From positions 2,468,677 through 2,532,676 of the forward strand of contig CP091242.1 in the NCBI GenBank assembly GCA_027627705.1: a DNA stretch of 64,000 nucleotides, written 5' to 3'. The stretch comes from Hyphomonadaceae bacterium BL14 (GTDB lineage Bacteria > Pseudomonadota > Alphaproteobacteria > Caulobacterales > Maricaulaceae). Positions 9,560 through 18,732 of this stretch are shown here, in pieces. Below the pieces are notes generated by a model. The model saw nothing but the letters and a program-made list of their open reading frames with translations. It made no database searches and was not told the origin of the DNA. The position numbers and the translations under genes are program-made. Position 1 is the first letter of the stretch; each line of letters begins with the position of its first letter.

Positions 9560-10587
9560 GGCGCGTCGCCAAACAGATCAGGCCCGGTACGCGGCGGCTC
9601 CAGCCCCAGATGAGCCCACGCCCGCGCCGCAGCGACCCGTCCGCGCGGCGTGCGCTGGATGAAGCCCTGCTGGATCAGGAAGGGTTCGACCACATCCTCC
9701 AGCGCATCGCGCGCTTCGGCGCAGGCCGCCGCCAGCGTCTCCACCCCCGCCGGGCCGCCGGCGAAACTTTCGATCAGCACCCGCAAATAGCGCCGGTCGA
9801 GGCTGTCGAGCCCCAGCACGTCCACTTCCAGGCGCGCCAGCGCCGCGTCGGCCACGGCCCGATCGATCACCGGCGAACCATCGGATTCGGCAAAGTCACG
9901 CACCCGGCGCAACAGCCGCCCCGCCACGCGCGGCGTGCCGCGCGCGCGCCGGGCGATCTCCATGGCACCGTCCTGGGTCATGGCCGCGCCCAGCTTGCCG
10001 GCACCGCGCGCCACGATATGGGCGAGCTCTGCGGCGTCATAAAACTCCAGCCGCACCGGCACGCCGAACCGGTCGCGCAGAGGCGTGGCCAGAAGGCCCG
10101 CCCGCGTGGTGGCGCCGATCAGGGTGAAGGGGGGCAAATCGATGCGCACCGTGCGCGCGCTGGGCCCCTCGCCAATCACCAGATCCAGCGCGAAATCCTC
10201 CATGGCCGGGTAGAGGATTTCCTCCACAATGGGCTGCAGGCGGTGGATCTCGTCGATGAACAGGACGTCGCGCGGCTCCAGATTGGTCAGGATGGCCGCC
10301 AGATCGCCGGCGCGCGCAATGACAGGACCGGAGGTGGCGCGAAAGCCCACGCCCAGCTCGCGCGCGACGATCTGGGCCAGCGTGGTCTTGCCCAGACCCG
10401 GCGGGCCGGACAGCAGCACATGGTCCAGCGCCTCACCGCGCCGGCCGGCGGCGTCGACAAACACTTTGAGATTCGAGATCGCTGCCGTCTGGCCCACAAA
10501 ATCGCCAAAGGACAAGGGCCGCAGCGCCTTGTCGCGCCCGTCCCCGGCCTGATCCTCCGGCGAGATGATGCGCTCAGGTTCGCTCAT
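9556..10587 (-). CDS. ruvB: Holliday junction branch-migration ATPase RuvB
   Basis: AAA+ hexameric motor for branch migration with RuvA. It shows [12 protein letters not shown], Walker [10 protein letters not shown], Walker B FIDEIHRL, sensor [17 protein letters not shown] and the C-terminal winged helix ending in [20 protein letters not shown]. 343 aa, usual size. Four-base overlaps with ruvA upstream and ybgC downstream indicate translational coupling. Confidence 0.97.
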   Translation of the reverse strand: MSEPERIISPEDQAGDGRDKALRPLSFGDFVGQTAAISNLKVFVDAAGRRGEALDHVLLSGPPGLGKTTLAQIVARELGVGFRATSGPVIARAGDLAAILTNLEPRDVLFIDEIHRLQPIVEEILYPAMEDFALDLVIGEGPSARTVRIDLPPFTLIGATTRAGLLATPLRDRFGVPVRLEFYDAAELAHIVARGAGKLGAAMTQDGAMEIARRARGTPRVAGRLLRRVRDFAESDGSPVIDRAVADAALARLEVDVLGLDSLDRRYLRVLIESFAGGPAGVETLAAACAEARDALEDVVEPFLIQQGFIQRTPRGRVAAARAWAHLGLEPPRTGPDLFGDAP

Positions 10588-11222
10588 CGCGCCAGCTCCT
10601 TCAGAGCCGCCTTGATCAGCGCCCCTTCGCCCGCCTCATCGCCCAGATCACGCAGGGCCTGGGCTGCGGCGCGGCGGGCGTCGCTTTCGCCATAGCCCAG
10701 ATTGATCAGGGCCGAGACAGCCGCTTCGCGCGCAGCGCTGGCGGCGGGGGCGGCGGGCGCGGATGGCGCGGTTGAACCGGCAGACGCCGCCAGCGCCGCG
10801 CCCCCGCCCAGCGTGCGGCCCGCCGGGGGCGCCTTGTCTTTCAGCTCCGCCGCAATGCGCTGGGCGAGCTTGGGGCCGACGCCCTTGGCGCGCGAGAAAG
10901 CCGAAGTGTCGCCCAGCGCCGCGGCGCTTTCAATCTCGCCCGGCGCAATCGCGTCCAGGATCGCCAGCGCATGGCGCGCGCCCACGCCCTGCACCGATTG
11001 CAATCGCACGAACCAGGCCCGCTCGGCATCGGTGAGGAAGGCGAAGAGTTTCAGCGCGTCTTCGCGCACATAGGTCTCCACATGCACGCTCACCGCCGCG
11101 CCGGGGCTGAGACGCGAGAGCGTACGCGCGCCGGCATGGATGAGATAGCCCACCCCGCCCACATCGATGACCGCCTCTTCCTCGCCGACGGCGTCCACCA
11201 TGCCTTTAAGCTTGCCGATCAT
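10584..11222 (-). CDS. ruvA: Holliday junction DNA-binding protein RuvA
   Basis: Tetrameric junction-binding partner of RuvB. ATG 11222 gives [20 protein letters not shown], the canonical RuvA start; the longer open frame upstream lies inside ruvC. The OB-fold N-terminal domain (1-65) is followed by helix-hairpin-helix motifs ([16 protein letters not shown] and [19 protein letters not shown]), an Ala/Pro-rich linker, and the C-terminal RuvB-binding domain ([18 protein letters not shown]). 212 aa. Confidence 0.96.
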   Translation of the reverse strand: MIGKLKGMVDAVGEEEAVIDVGGVGYLIHAGARTLSRLSPGAAVSVHVETYVREDALKLFAFLTDAERAWFVRLQSVQGVGARHALAILDAIAPGEIESAAALGDTSAFSRAKGVGPKLAQRIAAELKDKAPPAGRTLGGGAALAASAGSTAPSAPAAPAASAAREAAVSALINLGYGESDARRAAAQALRDLGDEAGEGALIKAALKELAR

Positions 11223-11728
11223 GACGCCGCCCTCGCTGAAACCATCCCGGCCGGGCGCCGGTGATGGGCATGACAGATCGCCACGGCCAGCGCGTCGGCC
11301 GCGTCGGCCTCGGCCTTCGCGCCGGGCAGGATCACCGACACCATGGCCGCGACCTGGGCCTTGTCTGCCGCGCCCGTGCCCACCACCGCCTTTTTCACCA
11401 GACGCGGCGCATATTCGGCCACCGTCAGCCCGGCCCGCGCAGGCGCCAGCATCGCCGCAGCCCTTGCCTGACCGAGTTTCAGGGCGCTGGCCGGATTGAC
11501 GTGGACGAACTGGTCCTCGACCGCGGCCTCGTTGGGCTGATGCGCGCCGATCAGCACCTCCAGCGCGTCGTAAATCGCACACAGGCGTTCGGCCATGGGC
11601 GCGCGCGACGGCGCACGGATGACGCCATAGGCCACAAGGGTCAGGCGCGACCCGGACTGATCAATCAGCCCCCAGCCCGTGGCGTTAAGACCGGGATCGA
11701 CGCCAAGAATGCGAATCGCTGCGCTCAT
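11219..11728 (-). CDS. ruvC: Crossover junction endonuclease RuvC
   Basis: Holliday junction resolvase. From ATG 11728: MSAAIRILGVDPGLNATGWG (catalytic Asp 11), the AAVEDQFV stretch with the second acidic residue (Glu 71), and the C-terminal AEADAADALAVAICHAHH with the last catalytic acids. 169 aa, normal. The open frame runs 150 codons further upstream, but that part lacks RuvC similarity. Four-base overlap with ruvA makes a ruvCAB-ybgC chain. Confidence 0.96.
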   Translation of the reverse strand: MSAAIRILGVDPGLNATGWGLIDQSGSRLTLVAYGVIRAPSRAPMAERLCAIYDALEVLIGAHQPNEAAVEDQFVHVNPASALKLGQARAAAMLAPARAGLTVAEYAPRLVKKAVVGTGAADKAQVAAMVSVILPGAKAEADAADALAVAICHAHHRRPAGMVSARAAS

Positions 11729-11857
11729 GGCGTCAGCATAGCCCGCCTCGCCCCCTCCCGCTCCTATGGTTTCAGACGCCCTCAAGGCTGCGAATTTTCG
11801 CTCGCCAGCGCGTGGGAAGAGGCGTAGCATCAAGGTGTTGCAGCTTTGGGGGCGGGC

Positions 11858-12424
11858 ATGGCGAAATTCAGACCACTGACGCGGCGATCGTTTCTGGCGC
11901 GTGTGGCCGGCGGCGGGGTGGCGCTGGGCGCGGCCGGCCTGACCGGATGCGCCACCGGCCCGTATACCGGTGCCACCGATTCCGATCCGTTTGACGCCGT
12001 CGGCCATGGCCGCTCGGGCGGATATGGCGGCGGGCCCGTTCACGGGTCGGGCTGCACGGACGCCGATAGCGGGGCCTATGCCGATCCGGGCGGTCAGGGC
12101 CGCCGCTGCGGCGGGTACGAGCCGGGCTATACCGGCTTCACAGATAATGATGGCGGTGCCTATGCCGACCGCGCCAATTATGGACACGGGCGCGGCTCCG
12201 GCGGCGGACGGGCTTGCTCGGACGCCGATAGCGGGCGCTATGCCGATCCGGGCGGGCAGGGCGTGCGCTGCGGCGGGTACGAGCCGGGCTATACCGGCAT
12301 CACCGACAATGATAGCGGCTCGTATGCGGATCGCGCCAATTATGGCCGCGGCGGATCGCGGTCCTGTTCGGACTCTGATTCCGGCCCCTGGGCCGACCCG
12401 GGTGGTCAGGGGCGGCGCTGCTGA
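11858..12424 (+). CDS. Tat-exported lipoprotein with Cys/Asp-rich tandem repeats
   Basis: Not a family I recognise. From ATG 11858 the N-terminus has a twin-arginine motif (TRRSFLARV, residues 8-16) followed by a hydrophobic stretch and a lipobox LTGC, so Cys 31 is probably lipidated after Tat export. The mature protein is built of three repeats. Each has a Cys pair spaced 17 residues apart (66/84, 120/138, 170/188) enclosing DADSG or DSDSG and YADPGGQG (WADPGGQG in the third). The linkers read GGYEPGYTGxTDND-G-YADRANYG. The DxDxG motifs resemble calcium-binding loops (inference). The last Cys is the C-terminus. The stop lies two bases before the next gene. Confidence 0.8.
   Translation: MAKFRPLTRRSFLARVAGGGVALGAAGLTGCATGPYTGATDSDPFDAVGHGRSGGYGGGPVHGSGCTDADSGAYADPGGQGRRCGGYEPGYTGFTDNDGGAYADRANYGHGRGSGGGRACSDADSGRYADPGGQGVRCGGYEPGYTGITDNDSGSYADRANYGRGGSRSCSDSDSGPWADPGGQGRRC
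12054..12424 (+). repeat. In-gene tandem repeat (2.7 units of about 150-160 bp)
   Basis: Nucleotide-level repeat coding the Cys-pair modules of the Tat lipoprotein. Units start at 12054, 12216 and 12366 with near-identical stretches such as GCCTATGCCGATCCGGGCGG. The third unit is cut after the second Cys. The pattern implies expansion by unequal recombination. Confidence 0.85.
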
Positions 12425-12426
12425 TC

Positions 12427-13602
12427 ATGGACGCCAAGTCCGGCCCGTTCGGGCTCGCCGAGCTGATCGCGCCGCACGATGAGGCCGGTTTCCTTGATGA
12501 GGTCTATGAAAGGCGCGCGCTTCACGTGCCCGGGCGCGATCCGGACCGGTTTCGCGCCCTGATCTCCACGGCCGACATTGACCGCCGCCTGGCTGATGAG
12601 CTGTTCCGCGAGGGCGAGGCCTCCATGGCCCGCGCCGAACCCAAGCTGGCTGAAAGCGCCTATATCAACCGCCTGGGCGTGCTGGACCGGGGGCAGGCCG
12701 CGCGCCTGTTCCAACAGGGCGCGACCCTGATCCTGCCCCAGCTGCACACGCGTGTGCGCCCGCTCGCCGATCTGTGCCGGGCGCTGGAGGCCGATCTGTC
12801 TGCCCATGTGCAGACGAATATCTACCTCACCCCACCCAACGCCCAGGGCTTCCAGACCCATTATGACAATCATTGCGTCTTCGTCCTCCAGGTGGAGGGC
12901 GAGAAGCGCTGGCGGCTCTATGACTCGCCCGTCGGTGCGCCCTATCGTGGGGAGCGCTTCACGCCGGGCCAGTACGCGGCTGGCGCGCCGAGCCAGGAGC
13001 TGATCCTGAAACCCGGTGACGTGCTCTACGTGCCGCGCGGGCTGATGCATGACGCGGTCAATGAGGGGTCGGGCGCGCCGTCTTTGCACATCACCACCGG
13101 GGTCATTACCCGCACCTGGGCCGATTTTCTGCTGGAAGCGGTGTCGGAGGCTGCCCTGCGCCTGCCCGAGCTGCGGCGCTCCCTGCCGCCGGGCTTCCAT
13201 CACAGCGCGGATGCGACAGTGTTTCAGGCCCGTTTCACCCAGGCGCTGCGCGCGGTGGAGTCCGAGGCCGATATCGCCTCGGTCATCGCCCTGTTCGCCG
13301 ATGAATTCGTCACCAGCCGCACGCCCGACACAAGTGGCGCGCTGACCGGCGGCCCGGTGACGGACAGCACGCCGGTGCGCCGGCGGGCACTGACCGCGCT
13401 GCATCTGGCGGAAGACGACGGCCATATCGCGGTCACGGGACCCGGCGGGCCGGTGATGATTGATCTGGCCGCCGGTCCGGCGCTGGAGCGCCTGGTGGCG
13501 GGCGAGACGGTAAGCGCCGCCGATTTCGCCATGCTGGGCGAGGACAAGGCCCGCGACGCTATCGCCCGCCTGCTGGCCTTCGGCCACGCCCGGCGGGTTT
13601 AG
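12427..13602 (+). CDS. JmjC/cupin-4 oxygenase, ribosomal protein hydroxylase type
   Basis: Fe(II)/2-oxoglutarate oxygenase of the cupin-4 group (PF08007), which includes E. coli RoxA/YcfD, an arginine hydroxylase of ribosomal protein L16. The iron ligands are visible as H145-x-D147 (QTHYDNH) and H208 (VPRGLMHDA), with LQVEGEKRWRLYDSP between. 391 aa, similar to RoxA. The C-terminal half would be the dimerisation and winged-helix part. Start ATG is two bases after the Tat lipoprotein stop, so the two are probably co-translated. The substrate is not known; a ribosomal protein is the family default. Confidence 0.88.
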   Translation: MDAKSGPFGLAELIAPHDEAGFLDEVYERRALHVPGRDPDRFRALISTADIDRRLADELFREGEASMARAEPKLAESAYINRLGVLDRGQAARLFQQGATLILPQLHTRVRPLADLCRALEADLSAHVQTNIYLTPPNAQGFQTHYDNHCVFVLQVEGEKRWRLYDSPVGAPYRGERFTPGQYAAGAPSQELILKPGDVLYVPRGLMHDAVNEGSGAPSLHITTGVITRTWADFLLEAVSEAALRLPELRRSLPPGFHHSADATVFQARFTQALRAVESEADIASVIALFADEFVTSRTPDTSGALTGGPVTDSTPVRRRALTALHLAEDDGHIAVTGPGGPVMIDLAAGPALERLVAGETVSAADFAMLGEDKARDAIARLLAFGHARRV

Positions 13603-13697
13603 GGCTTCAGAGGTCACTCTCACGAAAACAGGGACTTGCGATCACTCATCCCTGCAAATCGAACATTAAATGTCAGATTTACAAGGATAATGCCCCG

Positions 13698-15035
13698 TTA
13701 CGGGAACAGGATCGCTGTGGCGATGGAGAAGTAAACCAGTATGCCCATCACGTCGGCGATGGTGGCGATCAGCGGGGCGCTGGCGGTTGCGGGATCGACT
13801 TTCAGCCGGCTGAGCACAAAGGGCAGGCTCATCCCGATCAGGCTGCCGACCAGCACCACGATCACCATTGAAATCGACACCACGAGCGCGATGCCCATGT
13901 CGCCGCGCGCATAGCCGATGGGCGCCACAGCCAGCGCCATGGTCCCGCCCAGCATGGCCGCCACAAGCAGCTCGCGGCCCAGCAGCACGCCCCAGTCCTT
14001 CATCACGACGTCGCCTGTGGCCAGGGCGCGCACCATCAGTGTCGCGCCTTGCGCCCCGGCATTGCCGCCTGAACCGATGATCAGCGGCATGAAGATCACC
14101 AGCGTCACATAGGCGGCGATCGTGTCTTCAAACACCGCGATACCCGCGCCGGAGAACAGATTGGCGAACACCAGGATGACCAGCCAGACAATGCGCTTGC
14201 GGTAGAGGGTGAAAATCGGCGCATCGCGCACGCTTTCGCCAAGGGAGCCGGCAGCGGCGAATTTGTGGAAGTCCTCTGTGGCTTCGGCTTCGACCACGTC
14301 GATCGCGTCGTCATGGGTGACGATGCCGACCAGCTCTCCGGACTCGTTGATCACCGGGATGGCCAGCACGTCATAGCGCGCGATCTTGCGGGCTACCTCT
14401 TCCTGGCTTTCCTCCAGACGCACCACCAGAGCGCCGCGCTCCATCAGTTCGGCGATCGGGGTGTCCGGGGCGGCCAGGATCAGCGCCTGCAGGCGCACCG
14501 AGCCCAATAGCTTGCGCTCCTCATCCACGACATAGGCGCGATAGATGGTTTCCTTGTCCGGCGCTTCCTTGCGCAGGGAATCGATGGCCTCGCCTGCGGT
14601 CAGCTCCAGACCCAGCGTGGCGTAGTCCGACGTCATGATCGCGCCGGCCGTGCCCTCTTCGTGGGAGGCGAGGCGGCGGATGTCTTCGCGTTCGGCGCGC
14701 GCCAGACCGGGCATCAGCGCGGCGCGCTGATCTTCGGTGAGCCGGTTATAGAGGTCGGCCCGGTCGTCGGAGTTCATCTCGCTGACGATCTCGACCAGCT
14801 TGGCGCGCTCCAGGATCAGCGCCAGCGCCTCCTGGGTATCGCCATAGAGATAGCCGAAAATCTCGGTCTGATGATCCAGTGTCTGGGCCATCAGAAGATC
14901 GCGCGCCTGTTCGGGCTCCAGCTCGTCCAGCAACGCCGCCGCATCCACCGCGTGGGCGTCGGCCACAAAGGCGGTCAGCGCTTCGGTGTCGTTCAGGTCG
15001 AGGCCGTCCTCGGCCATGGCTTCGAGCACGCTCAT
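13698..15035 (-). CDS. mgtE: Magnesium transporter MgtE
   Basis: Mg2+ channel of the MgtE/SLC41 family. Start ATG 15035 (MSVLEAMAEDGLDLNDTEAL) replaces a longer Arg-rich upstream extension. Domains: N-terminal superhelix (about 10-130), two CBS domains (about 135-260, with MTSDYATLGLELTAGEAI and DVLAIPVINESGELVGIVTHDD), and a five-helix pore domain. The latter has PLIIGSGGNAGAQGATLMVRAL (the MgtE selectivity region) and ends at VYFSIATAILF. 445 aa. Convergent with the JmjC gene across a 95-bp gap in which I see nothing distinctive. Confidence 0.96.
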   Translation of the reverse strand: MSVLEAMAEDGLDLNDTEALTAFVADAHAVDAAALLDELEPEQARDLLMAQTLDHQTEIFGYLYGDTQEALALILERAKLVEIVSEMNSDDRADLYNRLTEDQRAALMPGLARAEREDIRRLASHEEGTAGAIMTSDYATLGLELTAGEAIDSLRKEAPDKETIYRAYVVDEERKLLGSVRLQALILAAPDTPIAELMERGALVVRLEESQEEVARKIARYDVLAIPVINESGELVGIVTHDDAIDVVEAEATEDFHKFAAAGSLGESVRDAPIFTLYRKRIVWLVILVFANLFSGAGIAVFEDTIAAYVTLVIFMPLIIGSGGNAGAQGATLMVRALATGDVVMKDWGVLLGRELLVAAMLGGTMALAVAPIGYARGDMGIALVVSISMVIVVLVGSLIGMSLPFVLSRLKVDPATASAPLIATIADVMGILVYFSIATAILFP

Positions 15036-15102
15036 GAGCGATCCGTGTTTGCTGCGGGCAGGGCGCGCGCGGTCAGGTGTGCGCGCCGGAGGCGGTATAG
15101 GC

Positions 15103-17103
15103 TTATACGCGCTTGAGGGCCTCAGCCGCCACAGCCTGCGCTGTAATGGCGAAATGATCGTAGAGCGCCTCCGCCGGTGCCGACGCGCCAAAACCGGTCA
15201 TGCCGACAAATCCGCCTTCGCGTCCGATCAGCGCGTCCCAGCCCCAGCGTATCCCGGCCTCCACCGCCACGGCGGGCAGAGCCGGATCGACCACGCTGTC
15301 GCGATACCCCTTGTCCTGGGCCAGGAAGGTCTCGACGCTGGGTGCGGATACCACGCGGGCGTCCACGCCGCGCTCTTTCAGGAGGCATTGGGCTTCCAGC
15401 GCCAGCGCGGTCTCGGTGCCGGTGCCGATCAGGGTTACCTGAGCCGTCCCGTCCGCCTCGCTCAGCACATAGGCACCGCGCCCGCTGAGATTCTTCGAGC
15501 CAGTGTCCGTGCGCAGGTGCGGCGTCTTCTGGCGCGACAGGATCAGGCAGGTCGGCCCGTCCCGGCGCTCCAGCGCCACACGCCAGGCTTCGGCGGCCTC
15601 CACCGCGTCAGCGGGTCGGAACACCGCCAGATTGGGGATGGCGCGCAGGGCGGAGAGATGCTCCACTGGCTGGTGGGTGGGGCCGTCTTCGCCCAGCCCG
15701 ATGGAATCGTGGGTGAAGACATAGATCACCGGCTGGTTCATCAGCGCCGACAAGCGCACCGCCGGGCGGCAATAGTCTGAAAACACCAGGAAGGTCCCGG
15801 CATAGGGGCGCACGCCGCCATGCAGCGTCATGCCGTTCATGGCCGCGGCCATGCCGTGCTCGCGCACGCCGTAATGGATGTACTGGCCGGCGTAATTGTC
15901 AGCGCTGAGCGGGGCTTGCCCCTTCACCAGCGTGTTGACCGAGCCGGTCAGGTCCGCCGATCCGCCGGTCAGGCCGGGGACTTTGTCCCAGAAGCTTTCA
16001 ATCGCCTTGCCCGACGCGGCGCGGGTGGCCAGCGCCGGCTTGTCGGTCATGAGCTTGGCGATATGAGCGTCCAGCGCCTCCAGCGCGGCTTTGGGCGTGT
16101 CTCCCGACAGCTGCGCATCGAACTGCGCGCGCGATGATGACGTGGCGTGGCGCTGCGTCCACGCCGCGCGGGCCTGCGCGCCGCGTTCCGCCACGCTTCG
16201 CCAGCCCTCATACACGGCGTCCGGAATCTCGAACGCGCCATGGGTCCAGCCCATGGCCTTGCGGGCACCGGCAATCTCGTCCGCGCCCAGCGGCGACCCG
16301 TGGGACCCGGCCGTGCCGGCCTTGGTGGGCGCGCCCTTGCCGATGATGGTCTTGCACGCGATCAGCACCGGATGGTCGCTCAGCCGCGCCTGCGTCAGCG
16401 CGTCGTCCACCGCTTTGGGGTCATGTCCGTCCACGTGAAACACCCGCCAGCCCGCGCTTTCAAAGCGCGCGCCGTGGTCAGTGGTGTCGGACAGCTCGGT
16501 GGAGCCGTCGATGGAGATGGAGTTGTCGTCCCATAGCACGATCAGCCGGTTCAGCTTCCAGTGACCGGCCAGCGCAATGGCTTCCTGGCTGATGCCTTCC
16601 TGCAGATCGCCGTCCGAGGCGATGACGAAGGTATGGTGGTCCACAAGATCATCGCCATAGCGCGCGTTCAGCATGCGCTCGGCCAGCGCCATGCCCACCG
16701 CCGTGGAAATGCCCTGACCCAGCGGGCCGGTGGTTGTCTCCACGCCCGGCGTGTGGCCGTACTCGGGATGGCCCGGCGTCTTGGAGCCGAGCTGGCGGAA
16801 GTTTTTCAGCTCCTCCATGGTCACACCCTCCACCCCGATCAGGTGCAGGATGGAATAGACCAGCATGGAGCCGTGACCGGCTGACAGTACGAACCGGTCC
16901 CGGTCCGGCCAGGCGGGATCGGCCGGGTCAAACTTGATGTGGCGCGTCCACAGCACGGCGGCGGCGTCCGCCATCCCCATGGGCATCCCCGGATGGCCCG
17001 ACTTGGCCGCTTCCACCGCATCCATGGCGAGGGCGCGGATGGCGTCGGCCAGCGGCTGGATCGCCGTGGTGTCCAGAGGGGGGAGAGCGGGGGTGCGGGT
17101 CAT
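15103..17103 (-). CDS. tkt: Transketolase
   Basis: Thiamine-diphosphate enzyme of the non-oxidative pentose phosphate and Calvin-type pathways. Seen: SGHPGMPMGMADAAAVLW (N-terminal signature), SAGHGSMLVYSILHL, GPLGQGISTAVGMA, the ThDP motif ASDGDLQEGISQEA...WDDNSISIDG, and the second signature YVFTHDSIGLGEDGPTHQPV. 666 aa, full length. 69 bp downstream of pgi on the same strand, so the two sugar-phosphate enzymes may be co-expressed. Confidence 0.97.
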   Translation of the reverse strand: MTRTPALPPLDTTAIQPLADAIRALAMDAVEAAKSGHPGMPMGMADAAAVLWTRHIKFDPADPAWPDRDRFVLSAGHGSMLVYSILHLIGVEGVTMEELKNFRQLGSKTPGHPEYGHTPGVETTTGPLGQGISTAVGMALAERMLNARYGDDLVDHHTFVIASDGDLQEGISQEAIALAGHWKLNRLIVLWDDNSISIDGSTELSDTTDHGARFESAGWRVFHVDGHDPKAVDDALTQARLSDHPVLIACKTIIGKGAPTKAGTAGSHGSPLGADEIAGARKAMGWTHGAFEIPDAVYEGWRSVAERGAQARAAWTQRHATSSSRAQFDAQLSGDTPKAALEALDAHIAKLMTDKPALATRAASGKAIESFWDKVPGLTGGSADLTGSVNTLVKGQAPLSADNYAGQYIHYGVREHGMAAAMNGMTLHGGVRPYAGTFLVFSDYCRPAVRLSALMNQPVIYVFTHDSIGLGEDGPTHQPVEHLSALRAIPNLAVFRPADAVEAAEAWRVALERRDGPTCLILSRQKTPHLRTDTGSKNLSGRGAYVLSEADGTAQVTLIGTGTETALALEAQCLLKERGVDARVVSAPSVETFLAQDKGYRDSVVDPALPAVAVEAGIRWGWDALIGREGGFVGMTGFGASAPAEALYDHFAITAQAVAAEALKRV

Positions 17104-17172
17104 GGGCGAGCCTTCGTCAAGAGCCTGTCAGTGGCGCGCATATAAGCGGATTCGCACCCCGGAAGCGAACGC

Positions 17173-18714
17173 CTAGACGGCGTCCAGCCCCAGCCTGCGG
17201 GCGAGATCAAGCGCAACGGGATCGAAGCCGCCCGTGTCGCCGGAAAGCAGATCGCGGGCAAGCGCCTTGCCCAGCTCCACGCCCCATTGGTCAAACGGGT
17301 TCAGGCCGTAAAGCGCGGCCTCCACAACGACTTTATGCTCATGCAATGCCACCAGCGCGCCCAGGCTCTCAGGGCTCAGGCCGGGCAGAAGGATCGTACT
17401 GCTCGCCCGCCCGCCCGTGATGGCCTTGTGCGCCGAGAGCGGGCCCTCGCCGCCGCCGCGTCCCGTGGTCAGGGCTGCGCCCTGAGCGGTCATGTTGGCG
17501 TTGAGCGCGCGCGCACGCGGGTCTTCCATGAACCCCGCATCCTTGAGGGCGATGAAGTCCACCGGCGCCTCGTCCTGGCCCTGATGCAGCCACTGGAACA
17601 CCGAGTGCTGCAGGTCCGAGCCGCGCCCGCCCCACACCAGCGCGCCCGAATGACTTGCCGCCAGCGCGCTTCCGTCATGGGTCACCGACTTGCCCAGGCT
17701 CTCCATCTCCAGCTGTTGCAGATAGGCGGGCAGGCGCTCGAGGCGTGAGGAATAGGCCGTCACACAGCGCGAGGGGAGCCTGCGCGCCGCCCGGTTCCAG
17801 GCGTCCACCAGTCCCTTGGCGATGGCCATGTTGGCGGCGGGCGGCGCGTCCATCACATGATCGTCCATCACCCGTGCGCCGTGCAGCAGGCGCGAATAGA
17901 CCCGTGAGCCCACCGCCAGCTCGATGGCGATCCCCGCCGGCGACCACAGCGAATAGCGCCCGCCCACCCCGTCCTCGAACGGGAAGATGCGCTGGGGATC
18001 CACGCCGAACGCCGCCGCCTTGTCCGGCGCGGCTGTCGCCGCGCACAGGCGCGCATTGGCACCGGCCTCGCCCAGCCGTGCCGCGAGCCAGTCGCGCGCC
18101 GCCTGGCCATTCATCAGGGTTTCCTGGGTGGTGAAGGATTTCGACACGATGACCACCAGCGTGGTCTCAGGCTCGGCCCCCTCCAGCGCGTCGTCCAGAT
18201 CGGCCGGATCGAGATTGGAGACGAAGCGCGCCTCCACGCCCTCGCGCCGCCAGGCTTTCAGGGCGTCATAGATGAAGCGCGGCCCCAGATCGGATCCGCC
18301 AATGCCGATATTGACGATGCGCCGCAAGGGATGACCGTCCAGCACATCGTGCGCCTGCGTCGCGTCGGTGAAGGCGGCGGTGCGCGCGCGGGCGTCGCGC
18401 AGCCGGCCCGCCAGCGCCGCGTCAGACAGGCGCTCCGGGTTGCGGCAGGCGGTGTGCAAAGACGGGCGGCCTTCAGTGGTGTTGACCTGATCGCCGCGCA
18501 TCATGGCCGCGAAGGCGTCCGGCACGCGGGCCTCGTGTGCGGCACCCAGAAGGGCGGCCCAGGCCTCCATATCCAGGCGCTGGCGGCGGGCGTCGAACAC
18601 CAGGCCGGCGGCGTCGACCACCAGCGCGTCATCGCGGCGAGGCTGCGCGATCAGGGTGCTCATGTCAGCTTTGGCGAGGCGGCCGGCATGGGTCGTCAGG
18701 GCGGCGAGAGTCAT
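17173..18714 (-). CDS. pgi: Glucose-6-phosphate isomerase
   Basis: Interconverts glucose-6-phosphate and fructose-6-phosphate. Visible: IVNIGIGGSDLGPRFIYDAL (substrate loop), VIVSKSFTTQETLMNG, DGVGGRYSLWSPAGIAIELA (PGI signature 1), LVWGGRGSDLQHSVFQWLHQG with the catalytic His, and the C-terminal PFDQWGVELGKALA (signature 2). 513 aa. Lies between the ArsR-methyltransferase gene (18 bp upstream) and tkt. Confidence 0.97.
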   Translation of the reverse strand: MTLAALTTHAGRLAKADMSTLIAQPRRDDALVVDAAGLVFDARRQRLDMEAWAALLGAAHEARVPDAFAAMMRGDQVNTTEGRPSLHTACRNPERLSDAALAGRLRDARARTAAFTDATQAHDVLDGHPLRRIVNIGIGGSDLGPRFIYDALKAWRREGVEARFVSNLDPADLDDALEGAEPETTLVVIVSKSFTTQETLMNGQAARDWLAARLGEAGANARLCAATAAPDKAAAFGVDPQRIFPFEDGVGGRYSLWSPAGIAIELAVGSRVYSRLLHGARVMDDHVMDAPPAANMAIAKGLVDAWNRAARRLPSRCVTAYSSRLERLPAYLQQLEMESLGKSVTHDGSALAASHSGALVWGGRGSDLQHSVFQWLHQGQDEAPVDFIALKDAGFMEDPRARALNANMTAQGAALTTGRGGGEGPLSAHKAITGGRASSTILLPGLSPESLGALVALHEHKVVVEAALYGLNPFDQWGVELGKALARDLLSGDTGGFDPVALDLARRLGLDAV

Positions 18715-18732
18715 CGGGGGTGCTCCAGAATT

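Noticed and set aside
12054..12424. Long direct repeats resembling a CRISPR-like array
   Set aside because: Units are about 150-160 bp, in frame and code for Cys-pair modules of the Tat lipoprotein.
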